NCBI RefSeq assembly: GCF_001563475.1
Contig: NZ_LPUT01000001.1
Coordinates: forward strand, 1-64,000
From: Sporosarcina sp. HYO08
GTDB taxonomy: Bacteria > Bacillota > Bacilli > Bacillales_A > Planococcaceae
DNA length: 64,000 nucleotides
Reading direction: 5' to 3'
Position numbers and translations under genes: made by a program
Shown here: positions 43,296 through 51,573 of the stretch, in pieces
Position numbering within the stretch: position 1 is the first letter of the stretch
Layout: every line of letters starts with the position of its first letter
The notes under the pieces: model-generated
What the model saw: the letters and a program-made list of their open reading frames with translations, nothing else
What the model was told of the DNA's origin: nothing
Database searches by the model: none

Positions 43296-44672
43296 ATGAC
43301 GAATGAAGTAAAAATCATTTTTGCGAATGATCTGCTCATTGCGGACAATGAGGCGTACAGGCAATTCATTGCCCAGCAGAAGACAGAACATTGCACCGTC
43401 CTTATTGAGGATGCGCAATATGTTGTTGTGAAAGAGATAGAAAAACAAAACCTTGAAAAAGTACGAACAGTTGCTGGGAATATCGCCCGTGACGTAAAGG
43501 CGCAGAAAATTGCAAAGGCATCCATTGAGGCCGATCGTTTAGGAAGCGCATTTTCTAATTTGTCACAAGATGAAGTTGTGACAGCGTTTGTAGAAGGATG
43601 GGAACTGGGAGCCTATGAATTTGTCATTTACAAATCGAATGCCGAGTCCTATAAAACGAATTTGGAAGTAAATGGGGACGTTGAAGCAGCTGTGGAGGCA
43701 GGGGAAATTCGTGCCGCAGCAACAGCATTTTCTCGCGATTTAATGAATGAAGTGCCAAATGTATTAAATCCGCAAACGTTCCCGGAAATGCTTTCAAGTC
43801 ATTTTGAAGGAACAAATGTTGCAGTTGAAATTTTCGATTTCGAAAAACTAGGTCAGCTAGAGATGAATGGCTTATTGACAGTTGGACGCGGCAGTAAATA
43901 TCCGCCGGCTTTTGTAGAGCTTCATTATGAAGGTGATGCATCAAAGCCGCTTGTAGCACTTGTCGGTAAAGGCGTGACATTCGATACGGGCGGTATCAGT
44001 CTGAAAAGCGGCCGCGATTTAAGCGATATGCGCTTTGATATGGGCGGGGCTGCGGCTGTTGCAGGCGCGATGTCATTGCTCGCCGCGTCAAAAGCAAAAG
44101 CGAATGTAGTTGCTTTAATTCCAATTGCGGAAAATATTCCAGATAGCAAGTCTGTTCTTCCAGGGGAAGTCATTCGTTATAAAAATGGATTAACCGTTCA
44201 AGTGGGGAATACGGATGCAGAAGGCCGTCTAATTTTAGCTGATGCCCTCATTCGTGCGGGTGAATTAAATGCAACATATATTGTCGATATCGCGACGTTA
44301 ACAGGTGCAATTGTCAATGCGCTTGGGACAGAAATCGGCGGCGTCTTTGGTGACGAAGAACTTTCGGGTATCATGAAAAAGGTTGGCGATGACAACGGTG
44401 ATTTCGTTTGGCCAATGCCATTAATCGAAGCGTACGATGCATCACTCGCAAGCGATTATGCCGACATGAACAATATTAGTTCACTAAGCACGGCGGGTTC
44501 CATTACGGCAGCTCTTTTCCTGCGCCGTTTTGTACCAGAACAGGCGAAGTGGCTTCATGTTGATATGGCCGGTATGATGGATAAACAAAAAACTGCTGGT
44601 TATTACCAGAAAGCTGCAACAGGCTACGGTGCAAGATTGTTAGCCGATTTTACAACACAAGTTTCAAAATAA
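43296..44672 (+). CDS. pepA: M17 leucyl aminopeptidase
   Basis: The 458-residue cytosolic aminopeptidase carries the M17 metal and active-site motifs: VALVGKGVTFDTGGISLK, MRFDMGGAAAV and the signature NTDAEGRLILADAL, plus a C-terminal LHVDMAGM. It releases N-terminal residues from peptides using two metal ions in a hexamer. I start at the ATG at 43296 with AGGGGGAAATAAC ahead; the upstream extension is not conserved-looking. A terminator made from the dispersed repeat follows. Confidence 0.88.
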   Translation: MTNEVKIIFANDLLIADNEAYRQFIAQQKTEHCTVLIEDAQYVVVKEIEKQNLEKVRTVAGNIARDVKAQKIAKASIEADRLGSAFSNLSQDEVVTAFVEGWELGAYEFVIYKSNAESYKTNLEVNGDVEAAVEAGEIRAAATAFSRDLMNEVPNVLNPQTFPEMLSSHFEGTNVAVEIFDFEKLGQLEMNGLLTVGRGSKYPPAFVELHYEGDASKPLVALVGKGVTFDTGGISLKSGRDLSDMRFDMGGAAAVAGAMSLLAASKAKANVVALIPIAENIPDSKSVLPGEVIRYKNGLTVQVGNTDAEGRLILADALIRAGELNATYIVDIATLTGAIVNALGTEIGGVFGDEELSGIMKKVGDDNGDFVWPMPLIEAYDASLASDYADMNNISSLSTAGSITAALFLRRFVPEQAKWLHVDMAGMMDKQKTAGYYQKAATGYGARLLADFTTQVSK

Positions 44673-44680
44673 ATCTAAAA

Positions 44681-44733
44681 AAACGGGGCTGTCCTAGAGG
44701 TGCCTGGCACTTCGCTTTAGGATAGCCCCGTTT
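44681..44733 (+). repeat. dispersed palindrome acting as terminator after pepA
   Basis: ACGGGGCTGTCCTAGAGGTGC pairs imperfectly with GCACTTCGCTTTAGGATAGCCCCGT around CTG, followed by TTTAATTTTT. It is positioned as a bidirectional terminator between convergent genes. Confidence 0.8.
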
Positions 44734-44743
44734 AATTTTTCAC

Positions 44744-45685
44744 TTATTCACAAACAAGTACTTGCCGTTCAAACGTTCCTTTTTTTGCGACGCAGCGGTC
44801 GGCAATAGAGAAGCCGGCTTCCGAAACCATATTGTCAATTGTGTCGACAGTAACGATGACGGCCTTCTTAGCGATGCGGCGCGCATCTTGAATAATCCCC
44901 AATTGTCCTTCAGGGGTAATATGGGTAAATAAATTGTATGGCATGTCGATCACGACGACATCGTAAGTTTCACGCACATCCGCGATAGGACCTTTCACGA
45001 CTGTTCCTTCATAGCCAAAATGGGCAATGTTTTTGCGTGACCCCTTGACGACAAGTGGGTTAATATCGCGTCCCATCATATCGATGCCCATGGAAAGTGC
45101 TTCAACTAAAACAGTTCCAATGCCACAGCATGGATCGATGGCGCGGATGCCTTCGGGGAAAGGGACGGCGATGTTTGCGACGGCCCTGGCAACGCGTGTA
45201 CTTAAAGCGGTTGAATAAGAATGAGGCTTTTTTTGGTGGTGAAACCAGATCGCTTTACTTTCTTCATACTTCCCAAAGAACCATTTACCGTTCCATTTTA
45301 CGACACCGAGCAAAACGGCCGGCGCTGTTAAATCTGGCTCGCCTTGTATGCATAGACCGATTTCACGTTCGATTTTTCGACGATCCGCATGGGGAAATTT
45401 CTTTTCGCCATCCAAATCCGTCGTATTCATACTCATGACACGAAACGTTTCGCCTTCCACTTGAAAATTTGAAACTTGCCGAAGCAGACCTTCGAATTCC
45501 GCATCCTCAAAGATAATTTCCAATCTTTCTTTCATAAAAGGGCTGCGATCTGCATCCACTCTCACCGTACTTTTGATGACGTTACCCAGCGTATCTTCGC
45601 CAAAAAAAGCGCGCATTTCTAAACGGCATAAGTCCTGTTCATCTACATGCCGCACATATGTGTATAAAAACCCTAACTCATTCAA
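44744..45685 (-). CDS. Trm11/TrmG10-like RNA methyltransferase
   Basis: The 313-residue protein has an N-terminal part of the THUMP-like type and then a methyltransferase domain with IDPCCGIGTVLVEALSMGID (SAM site) and DVVVIDMPYNLF. The catalytic motif is usually DPPY in this family; here it is DMPY. Members methylate guanine N2 in tRNA. It is 16 bases downstream of the 144-residue gene, with which it is probably cotranscribed. The TTG start at 45685 follows AGGATGGG. Confidence 0.78.
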   Translation of the reverse strand: MNELGFLYTYVRHVDEQDLCRLEMRAFFGEDTLGNVIKSTVRVDADRSPFMKERLEIIFEDAEFEGLLRQVSNFQVEGETFRVMSMNTTDLDGEKKFPHADRRKIEREIGLCIQGEPDLTAPAVLLGVVKWNGKWFFGKYEESKAIWFHHQKKPHSYSTALSTRVARAVANIAVPFPEGIRAIDPCCGIGTVLVEALSMGIDMMGRDINPLVVKGSRKNIAHFGYEGTVVKGPIADVRETYDVVVIDMPYNLFTHITPEGQLGIIQDARRIAKKAVIVTVDTIDNMVSEAGFSIADRCVAKKGTFERQVLVCE

Positions 45686-45701
45686 ATTGTTCCCATCCTA
45701 T

Positions 45702-46136
45702 TCACGCGGCTTCCACTACATCCGCCAATTGTGCTACGAATGAATGGACAAGTTGCAGAGCGTCTGCTAAAGACGATTCTTCGTTAAAACTGTCCATTCC
45801 ATCTAATGTAATATTCACTTCCCACAATCCTTCATCTCCGGAAAATAAAGCACTGAATGCGCCGTTTAGATTTTCCTGTAAATATGTTGTGATAGCATCT
45901 CTATGTTTTTTCTGCGCTTTAAATCCAAACAGCGCGGTAATTGTTTGAAAAACGTCATCGCACTCAAGAACGACAGCATCTACTCGGATGTTGTTAAAAT
46001 CGGGCGATTCAACGTATAAGAATTCCTTTTGCTTTTGCTTTAAATAACCGACTTCTTTTTGCAGAAATTGCTCCGTAACAGGCTGCAATGTCTCTTCAGT
46101 TTCTTTATCGCAACGTTCAATAACGGTGTAATTCAT
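45702..46136 (-). CDS. hypothetical 144-residue protein
   Basis: I do not recognise the family. The product starts MNYTVIERCDKETEETLQPV and has a central basic helix (QKEVGYLKQKQKEFLYVE) and an acidic C-terminal helical half. It is soluble and has no signal sequence. The ATG at 46136 has AAAGGAG about eleven bases upstream; the in-frame ATG at 46163 is a possible alternative, and the far longer frame to 46313 includes untranslated-looking sequence. It stands directly before the Trm11-like gene. Confidence 0.6.
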   Translation of the reverse strand: MNYTVIERCDKETEETLQPVTEQFLQKEVGYLKQKQKEFLYVESPDFNNIRVDAVVLECDDVFQTITALFGFKAQKKHRDAITTYLQENLNGAFSALFSGDEGLWEVNITLDGMDSFNEESSLADALQLVHSFVAQLADVVEAA

Positions 46137-46273
46137 TCGGAAAGTCCACTCCTTTATGTTCATCTCTTCATAGTATAGCCTACAACTTTCTTTCCTGGCG
46201 AATCTGATCTTCGGAAAGGCCTGTCTTTTGTCGAAAGGAAAAATATACTGAGGAAAAATAGAGGTGTTGCATC

Positions 46274-46894
46274 GTGTCTTGGCTAATGATTTTAGCATTT
46301 GCAATTTCGTCAAACATTGATAATTTGGGCGTTGGGATTTCCTATGGCGTTCAAAACATAAAAATACGGTTAGGAAAAAATATTCTCATCGCGTTCATTT
46401 GCTTTCTTATGAGTCTAGGGGGGATTACGTTTGGCGTTTGGATGGCTTCCATTATACCCGGAATGCTGCCCTCTACGATCGGCGCGGTTCTTTTGCTCAT
46501 CATCGGGATCCGCGTCATAACGCTTGCAAAACCAAAAGAGAAAAAAGTCGTTGAAGTTTCTGGCGGTAACTATCATGAGATCTTGCGAAATCCTGAAGAG
46601 GCGGATGTGGATCAGTCGGGCCATATTGGGTGGGTCGAAGCCATTTTTCTCGGCATCGCTTTATCCGCCAATGCATTGACAAATGGACTGGGGGCCGGGT
46701 TAATCGGATTGTCTCCGCTCGCGATTTCCATTACCGCTGCGATCGGCAGTTTGCTTTGTCTTTGGGCAGGAGTGAAAGTTGGAACTAAAGTTGCGCATGT
46801 GCAAATTGGTTCTTTTACGGTAGGTCAATGTGGCACCGTTTTGAGTGGTTCAATTATTATTTTAATCGCCTTCAAAGTGTTTTTCCTCCATTAA
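46274..46894 (+). CDS. ytaF: sporulation membrane protein YtaF (MntP-like fold)
   Basis: The 206-residue protein has six membrane helices and the paired inverted repeats of the manganese efflux MntP type: SSNIDNLGVGISYGVQ in the first half and LGIALSANALTNGLGAG in the second. YtaF proteins are linked to sporulation in Bacillus, with unknown cargo. The GTG start follows AGAGGTG. It has a short intergenic gap to the convergent CDF gene. Confidence 0.85.
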   Translation: MSWLMILAFAISSNIDNLGVGISYGVQNIKIRLGKNILIAFICFLMSLGGITFGVWMASIIPGMLPSTIGAVLLLIIGIRVITLAKPKEKKVVEVSGGNYHEILRNPEEADVDQSGHIGWVEAIFLGIALSANALTNGLGAGLIGLSPLAISITAAIGSLLCLWAGVKVGTKVAHVQIGSFTVGQCGTVLSGSIIILIAFKVFFLH

Positions 46895-46977
46895 GGAGAG
46901 AGAAGTAACTTCTATAGGGATTGTGAAACGACCAAAGCGCATTCGCCCCTCATCGGACAAATGCGCTGCTGTATTTA

Positions 46978-47877
46978 TCAATCATGCTCATACCAGGGAT
47001 TTAAATGAATCAGCACTTCATCGACATCTTGATGTTTTGCCATAATAAGATTACGAATTTTTTTTGAAATATCGTGTCCTTCTTGAATTGTCATACCGCC
47101 ATGAACGCCAATTCGTAAGTCGACCAGTATATAGTGACCATGTTCACGTGCACGGAGCCGGTCGATTCGTTTGACTTCCTCAAAGCTATTAATCAAGGCA
47201 GCGAACTCATCCAAACGCTGTTGGCTCACTGTTCTTTCCATTAAAATATCTAAGGATTCTTTGCCCATATCATACGCAAGCTTTAACACTAAGTAAGAGA
47301 CGATAATTCCCGCAATCGGATCACCGAATAATAAAATGCGAATATCGAATAAATCCCCAAGAAGTGCAAGACCAATTCCAATAACCGCTGCGCCCGATGC
47401 GTAAACATCCGCAAGATGGTCGTAAGCAGTGGCGATCAATCCTTTGCTGTTTTCCTGCCGGCCGATGCGCATCGTATAAACATATAATGCCTGCTTCCAA
47501 ATGAGCGAAACGAATGCGGTTAAAAGAGCTAGTACGCTTGCCTTCGCCGGTTCTTCAAATAAGGCAAGAATTGCTTCAATGCCGATGTAAATAGCAGCGA
47601 TTCCTAAAATCATCGAAACGATCGCCGAGCTAATGACTTCCGCTTTCCCGTGTCCATACGGATGATCTTCATCTGCCGGGCGCTTTGAAATACGCATCGA
47701 GGTGAGTGCAGCTGCACTTGCCATGACATCTCCTGCATTATGGAATCCATCCGCCAGTAATACGGGGCTTTTAAATAGAAAACCGACAACAAGCTTCAGA
47801 ATCGTTAATAAAATATTGCTAATTAAACTAATCCATATGGCGAGTAATGAAGCTTTGGAATGAGACGCTTTTGTCAA
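46978..47877 (-). CDS. cation diffusion facilitator family transporter
   Basis: The 299-residue protein has six membrane helices followed by a cytoplasmic metal-binding domain. The metal site is in LLADGFHNAGDVMAS (pattern HxxxD) and in YDHLADVYASGAAV. The C-terminal part has VHGGMTIQEGHDISKKI. It exports divalent metals such as Zn, Mn or Fe in exchange for protons. The TTG start has AAGGAGG eight bases upstream. A terminator-like hairpin and a short leader ORF precede it, suggesting regulation within the transcript. Confidence 0.85.
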   Translation of the reverse strand: MTKASHSKASLLAIWISLISNILLTILKLVVGFLFKSPVLLADGFHNAGDVMASAAALTSMRISKRPADEDHPYGHGKAEVISSAIVSMILGIAAIYIGIEAILALFEEPAKASVLALLTAFVSLIWKQALYVYTMRIGRQENSKGLIATAYDHLADVYASGAAVIGIGLALLGDLFDIRILLFGDPIAGIIVSYLVLKLAYDMGKESLDILMERTVSQQRLDEFAALINSFEEVKRIDRLRAREHGHYILVDLRIGVHGGMTIQEGHDISKKIRNLIMAKHQDVDEVLIHLNPWYEHD

Positions 47878-47907
47878 CTTTGAAATCCTCCTTATAGTTG
47901 CCTTAGG

Positions 47908-47943
47908 GAAAGAAAACCCCTTGACGAATGTTGGTCAAGGGGT
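47908..47943 (-). terminator. terminator-like hairpin in the leader of the CDF gene
   Basis: On the minus strand AACCCCTTGAC pairs with GTCAAGGGGTT around CAACATTC and is followed by TTCTTT. It lies upstream of the CDF start, so it may stop or attenuate transcription, and it overlaps the stop codon of the leader ORF. Confidence 0.75.
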
Positions 47944-48006
47944 TAGTGGTTTTGATTTAAGTTTAGATGTCATTTGTAAATAATTTTTCATGTTCAAATC
48001 ACTCAT
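47935..48006 (-). CDS. candidate 23-codon leader peptide before the CDF gene
   Basis: On the minus strand an ATG at 48006, with AATGGAG five bases upstream, opens the frame MSDLNMKNYLQMTSKLKSKP and ends LTP-stop, with the TGA inside the first arm of the terminator-like hairpin at 47908-47943. This arrangement is typical of a leader peptide whose translation can affect hairpin formation. It is equally possible that it is a free-standing small protein with its own terminator. Confidence 0.45.
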   Translation of the reverse strand: MSDLNMKNYLQMTSKLKSKPLTP

Positions 48007-48101
48007 TTATCTCCATTAGTATGTCAAGCATAGCATGACTGGCCCCTTGGAGCAAGCAAGTAGAGTGTACGTGTCTACTGTGAAAGGCGTCTGCAAACTT
48101 G

Positions 48102-48130
48102 TTGCAATTCAATAAAATGTTACTTATTAT
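48102..48130 (+). promoter_or_regulatory. promoter of argH
   Basis: TTGCAA (48102-48107) and TATTAT (48125-48130) are 17 bases apart. The spacer contains CAATAAAATGTT, which resembles half an ARG box. Confidence 0.6.
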
Positions 48131-48162
48131 TGTAAGAAATACATATTGGGAGTTGTGCCTAC

Positions 48163-49485
48163 ATGAAGCTTTGGGGTGGACGTTTTACAGATCAAGCAGA
48201 TCATATTATGGAGCAATTTAATACATCTTTACCGGTTGACTACCGGTTGTTTCGGGAAGATATCGCAGGCAGCCGCGCACATGTGACGATGCTCGTATTC
48301 TGCGATTTATTGACACCGGAAGAAGGCGACCTGCTTATGAACGGGCTCACGTCAATTTTAGAAGATATTGAATCCGGTGCATTGAAAATCGAAGGGAATT
48401 ATGAAGATATTCATTCTTTCGTTGAAATGCATTTAACGGAACGTGTTGGCGAAGTGGGTAAAAAACTCCATACAGGACGCAGCCGAAACGACCAAGTCGC
48501 GGTTGATATGCGATTGTATGCAAAAAATCAGGCCGGCGAAGTGATGGACAAGCTGCAAATGCTCATTGATTCATTGACAGAAAAAGCCAAAGCAAACAAT
48601 GTGATTATGCCGGGTTATACGCATATGCAACGTGCACAAGTTGTTACATTCAGCCACCATCTCGGCGCATATGCACAAATGTTTAAGCGTGATAAAAGAC
48701 GTGTGGCAAATGCCATTGATATTTTGGACGAGAATCCGCTTGGTTGCGGGGCACTTGCGGGAACGACGCATAACATCGATCGTGAAGTGACGACAAAATT
48801 GCTTGGATTTCATAAGCCTGTCGATAACTTTTTAGATGGCGTCAGCGACCGTGATTACTTACTAGAATTACTATCGGATTTCTCGATTATTATGATGCAT
48901 TTAAGCCGTTTGAGCGAAGAACTCATTTTATGGAGCAGCCAAGAATTTAAATTTATTACAATGGCGGATGCGTATTCAACAGGCAGCAGCATTATGCCGC
49001 AAAAGAAAAACCCGGATGCCGCAGAACTCATTCGTGGGAAAACAGGCCGTGTGTATGGTTCGCTGTTTGCATTGTTAACGACGCTAAAAGGCTTGCCATT
49101 AACATATAATAAAGATATGCAGGAAGACAAGGAGCAGTTTTTCGATGCGCTTGATACAGTCGGAGATTGTCTTCTCATTATGTCTAAAATGATCGATACG
49201 CTTACAGTGAATGACGACAATATGAAGGCGGCGATTAAAGGCGGCTTTTTAAATGCGACGGAAGTAGCGGATTATTTAGTCGCAAAAGGAACACCATTCC
49301 GTGATGCACATGAAATCGTGGGGAGAATTATTATTTATTGTGAAGAGCAGAAGAAGGCGATTGAAGATTTAACAATCGCTGAACTTGCACAGTTTAGCGA
49401 CCTCATTGTCGATGATATTTATGAATATATCGATTACGAGAATATCATTACAAAAGGAAATAAAGGATTGTTGAAGCAAGTATAA
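48163..49485 (+). CDS. argH: argininosuccinate lyase
   Basis: The 440-residue enzyme splits argininosuccinate into arginine and fumarate, the last step of arginine synthesis. It starts KLWGGRFTDQAD and has TGRSRNDQVAVDMRLY and the fumarase-superfamily signature GSSIMPQKKNPD (about residues 275-286). It ends about 20 residues before the usual family length (about 460), in a region not needed for catalysis. argG is not adjacent, which is unusual because the two are commonly paired. Confidence 0.9.
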   Translation: MKLWGGRFTDQADHIMEQFNTSLPVDYRLFREDIAGSRAHVTMLVFCDLLTPEEGDLLMNGLTSILEDIESGALKIEGNYEDIHSFVEMHLTERVGEVGKKLHTGRSRNDQVAVDMRLYAKNQAGEVMDKLQMLIDSLTEKAKANNVIMPGYTHMQRAQVVTFSHHLGAYAQMFKRDKRRVANAIDILDENPLGCGALAGTTHNIDREVTTKLLGFHKPVDNFLDGVSDRDYLLELLSDFSIIMMHLSRLSEELILWSSQEFKFITMADAYSTGSSIMPQKKNPDAAELIRGKTGRVYGSLFALLTTLKGLPLTYNKDMQEDKEQFFDALDTVGDCLLIMSKMIDTLTVNDDNMKAAIKGGFLNATEVADYLVAKGTPFRDAHEIVGRIIIYCEEQKKAIEDLTIAELAQFSDLIVDDIYEYIDYENIITKGNKGLLKQV

Positions 49486-49531
49486 AGAACTGCGGACAAA
49501 GTAGGAAAAACTTTGTCCGCAGTTTTTTTAT
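49486..49531 (+). terminator. terminator between argH and fabI
   Basis: AACTGCGGACAAAGT pairs with ACTTTGTCCGCAGTT followed by TTTTT. Confidence 0.85.
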
Positions 49532-50310
49532 TATCCCATAATATGGTATCCAGCATCGACGTAAATCGTTTCGCCTGTGACACCGCTTGATAACTTACTT
49601 AACATCGCAATCGTCATATCCGCTACTTCTTCTTGTGTGACGTTGCGTTTTAATGGTGCTGTTTCTTCGATTTTATTCAAAATTGTATTGAATGAAGGAA
49701 CACCTTTTGCAGCCAGCGTACGAACTGCACCCGCAGAAATCGCGTTTACGCGAATGTTTTCTTTTCCTAGATCGTTTGCTAAGTAGCGAACAGACGCTTC
49801 AAGTGCCGCCTTTGCCACACCCATCACATTATATCCGTCCACTACACGTTCTGCGCCTAGGTAAGACATTGTCACGATCGAACCGCCTTCAGTCATATAG
49901 GAACGTGCTTCATTTGCTGTCGCGATTAATGAATAAGCACTCGTATCTTGTGCAAATGCATAACCGCTGCGCGTCGTTTCCACGAATCTATTTCTCAAAT
50001 CTTCCTGATGCGCGAAAGCAAGTGAATGCACAACGCCGTGAATGATGCCGACTTCTTCCCCGATTTTGCCAAATGCTTCGTGTAGGCTTGCATCTTCGTT
50101 CACATCACATTGGACGATCATTCTCGCCTCATGTCCACCTTTTTCTAACGTGCGCTGCAGTTTTTCAAGTGAACGTTCTTTGCGGTACGTAAAAATAACG
50201 TTTGCGCCTGCAGTGAAAAGTGATTCGGCAACACCCCAAGCTAGGCTTCGCTCATTTGCCACACCCATCACGACAATATTTTTTCCTTTTAGGTTCAATA
50301 AATCGCTCAT
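49531..50310 (-). CDS. fabI: enoyl-[acyl-carrier-protein] reductase
   Basis: The 259-residue protein is a short-chain dehydrogenase of the FabI type. It has NIVVMGVANERSLAWG at the cofactor site, the catalytic YNVMGVAKAALE (Tyr and Lys six apart, as in FabI) and AISAGAVRTLAAKG. It performs the last reduction in each round of fatty acid elongation and is the target of triclosan and isoniazid-type drugs in other bacteria. Upstream is a FapR-like operator, as expected for lipid control. Confidence 0.92.
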   Translation of the reverse strand: MSDLLNLKGKNIVVMGVANERSLAWGVAESLFTAGANVIFTYRKERSLEKLQRTLEKGGHEARMIVQCDVNEDASLHEAFGKIGEEVGIIHGVVHSLAFAHQEDLRNRFVETTRSGYAFAQDTSAYSLIATANEARSYMTEGGSIVTMSYLGAERVVDGYNVMGVAKAALEASVRYLANDLGKENIRVNAISAGAVRTLAAKGVPSFNTILNKIEETAPLKRNVTQEEVADMTIAMLSKLSSGVTGETIYVDAGYHIMG

Positions 50311-50336
50311 AGTAACCTCCTATAATTCAATGCCAG

Positions 50337-50355
50337 TTTAGTACCAACTACTAAA
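50337..50355. promoter_or_regulatory. FapR-like operator of fabI
   Basis: TTTAGTACCAACTACTAAA has perfect seven-base arms and resembles the FapR box known in Bacillus (TTAGTACC...TACTAA). It sits between the -10 element of fabI (TATAAT on the minus strand at about 50366-50361) and the start codon. Confidence 0.6.
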
Positions 50356-50436
50356 AGAATTATAGCATATTCTTTGCGCGAATTAATAAAGTTGTTACTG
50401 CGCGAATGAAAACGTATTCAAAAATAATTGCAAGAA

Positions 50437-50454
50437 AATAAATAAAAATACAGT
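50437..50454. promoter_or_regulatory. ARG box before argC
   Basis: AATAAATAAAAATACAGT matches the AhrC/ArgR half-site consensus CATGAATAAAAATNCAAK at 14 of the 17 defined positions. It overlaps the first base of the -35 element, so repression by arginine is expected. Confidence 0.65.
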
Positions 50455-50482
50455 TGACTTTATAATTATGCATGCATATACT
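50454..50482 (+). promoter_or_regulatory. promoter of the argCJBD operon
   Basis: TTGACT (50454-50459) and TATACT (50477-50482) have ideal 17-base spacing and stand 44 bases before argC. Confidence 0.75.
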
Positions 50483-50525
50483 TATTTTAATTCAAAAATT
50501 AAAAAACAAAGGAGAGGTGATCATC

Positions 50526-51560
50526 ATGAAGATTGGAATTATTGGTGCTTCAGGATACGGAGGGCTTGAATTGCTCCGGCTATTGCACAATCATCCTGAA
50601 GTTGAAAAAATCGATTTATTCACTTCATCGGATGAAGGGACGGTCTTTTCAACGAGATATTCACATCTACTATCTATGTATGATCAGCCGCTTCTAAAAC
50701 TAGATCAGGAACAATTCGCAAATCTCGATGTCATTTTTTCAAGTGCGCCGGCCGGTGTTGCAAGTGAGCTGCTGCCGCCATTACTTGAAAATGGCACGAA
50801 GTTGATTGACCTATCTGGAGACTTTCGATTAAAAGACGCCGCGCAATATGCAGCTTGGTATAAAAAAGAACCTGCGCCGCAACATGCGGTTGACAAAAGT
50901 GTCTACGGTCTAACGGAATGGAACGAAGAGGCCATCGAAAAGGCACAATTGATTGCAAATCCCGGCTGTTACCCTACGGCAGTGCTGCTTGCATTATTGC
51001 CGCTGCTTAAACATCAGCTCATTGATCCGAATTATCTTGTGATCGATGCAAAAAGCGGTGTGTCGGGTGCGGGAAATACGCCAAGTCAAATGACGCACTA
51101 TAGTGAAACAAATGAAAATACAGCCATCTATAAATTACATGAACATCAGCATATACCTGAAATCGAACAAGCGATCAACCAATTTGCAGGACAGTCCACG
51201 GCAATAACCTTTACAACGCATCTTGTGCCGATGACGAGAGGCATTTTAGCAACAAGTTATGCACCCGTCCAACAAGGCGTGGCGGAAGCCGATCTTGTGG
51301 AATGTTTAGAAGAAACCTATGCATCCAACCCATTTGTACGTGTGCTGCGGGAGTCAGGGAAATTCGGAACCAATCAAGTGTACGGATCCAACTACTGTGA
51401 TTTGCATGTGAAAGTAGATCCACGGACGAACCGTGCGACGATCGTTTCGGTCATTGATAATTTGGTGAAAGGTGCAGCAGGGCAAGCCATTCAAAATATG
51501 AACATCCAGTTTCAATTAGATGAAACGACAGGTTTGACCCATGTCCCAGCATTCATATAA
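50526..51560 (+). CDS. argC: N-acetyl-gamma-glutamyl-phosphate reductase
   Basis: The 344-residue enzyme reduces N-acetylglutamyl phosphate to the semialdehyde with NADPH, an early step in arginine synthesis. It has the Rossmann IGIIGASGYGGLELLRLL, the catalytic cysteine in ANPGCYPTAV (Cys about residue 149) and the STHLVPMTRGI-like histidine block (here TTHLVPMTRGI). GGAGAGGTGATC precedes the ATG at 50526; the in-frame ATG at 50472 would add non-conserved residues. Confidence 0.9.
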   Translation: MKIGIIGASGYGGLELLRLLHNHPEVEKIDLFTSSDEGTVFSTRYSHLLSMYDQPLLKLDQEQFANLDVIFSSAPAGVASELLPPLLENGTKLIDLSGDFRLKDAAQYAAWYKKEPAPQHAVDKSVYGLTEWNEEAIEKAQLIANPGCYPTAVLLALLPLLKHQLIDPNYLVIDAKSGVSGAGNTPSQMTHYSETNENTAIYKLHEHQHIPEIEQAINQFAGQSTAITFTTHLVPMTRGILATSYAPVQQGVAEADLVECLEETYASNPFVRVLRESGKFGTNQVYGSNYCDLHVKVDPRTNRATIVSVIDNLVKGAAGQAIQNMNIQFQLDETTGLTHVPAFI

Positions 51561-51573
51561 AGGGAGGAAGAGG

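Noticed and set aside
46934-46968. Terminator between ytaF and the CDF gene
   Set aside because: AGCGCATT and AATGCGCT can pair, but no T-run follows on either strand, so the call is too weak.
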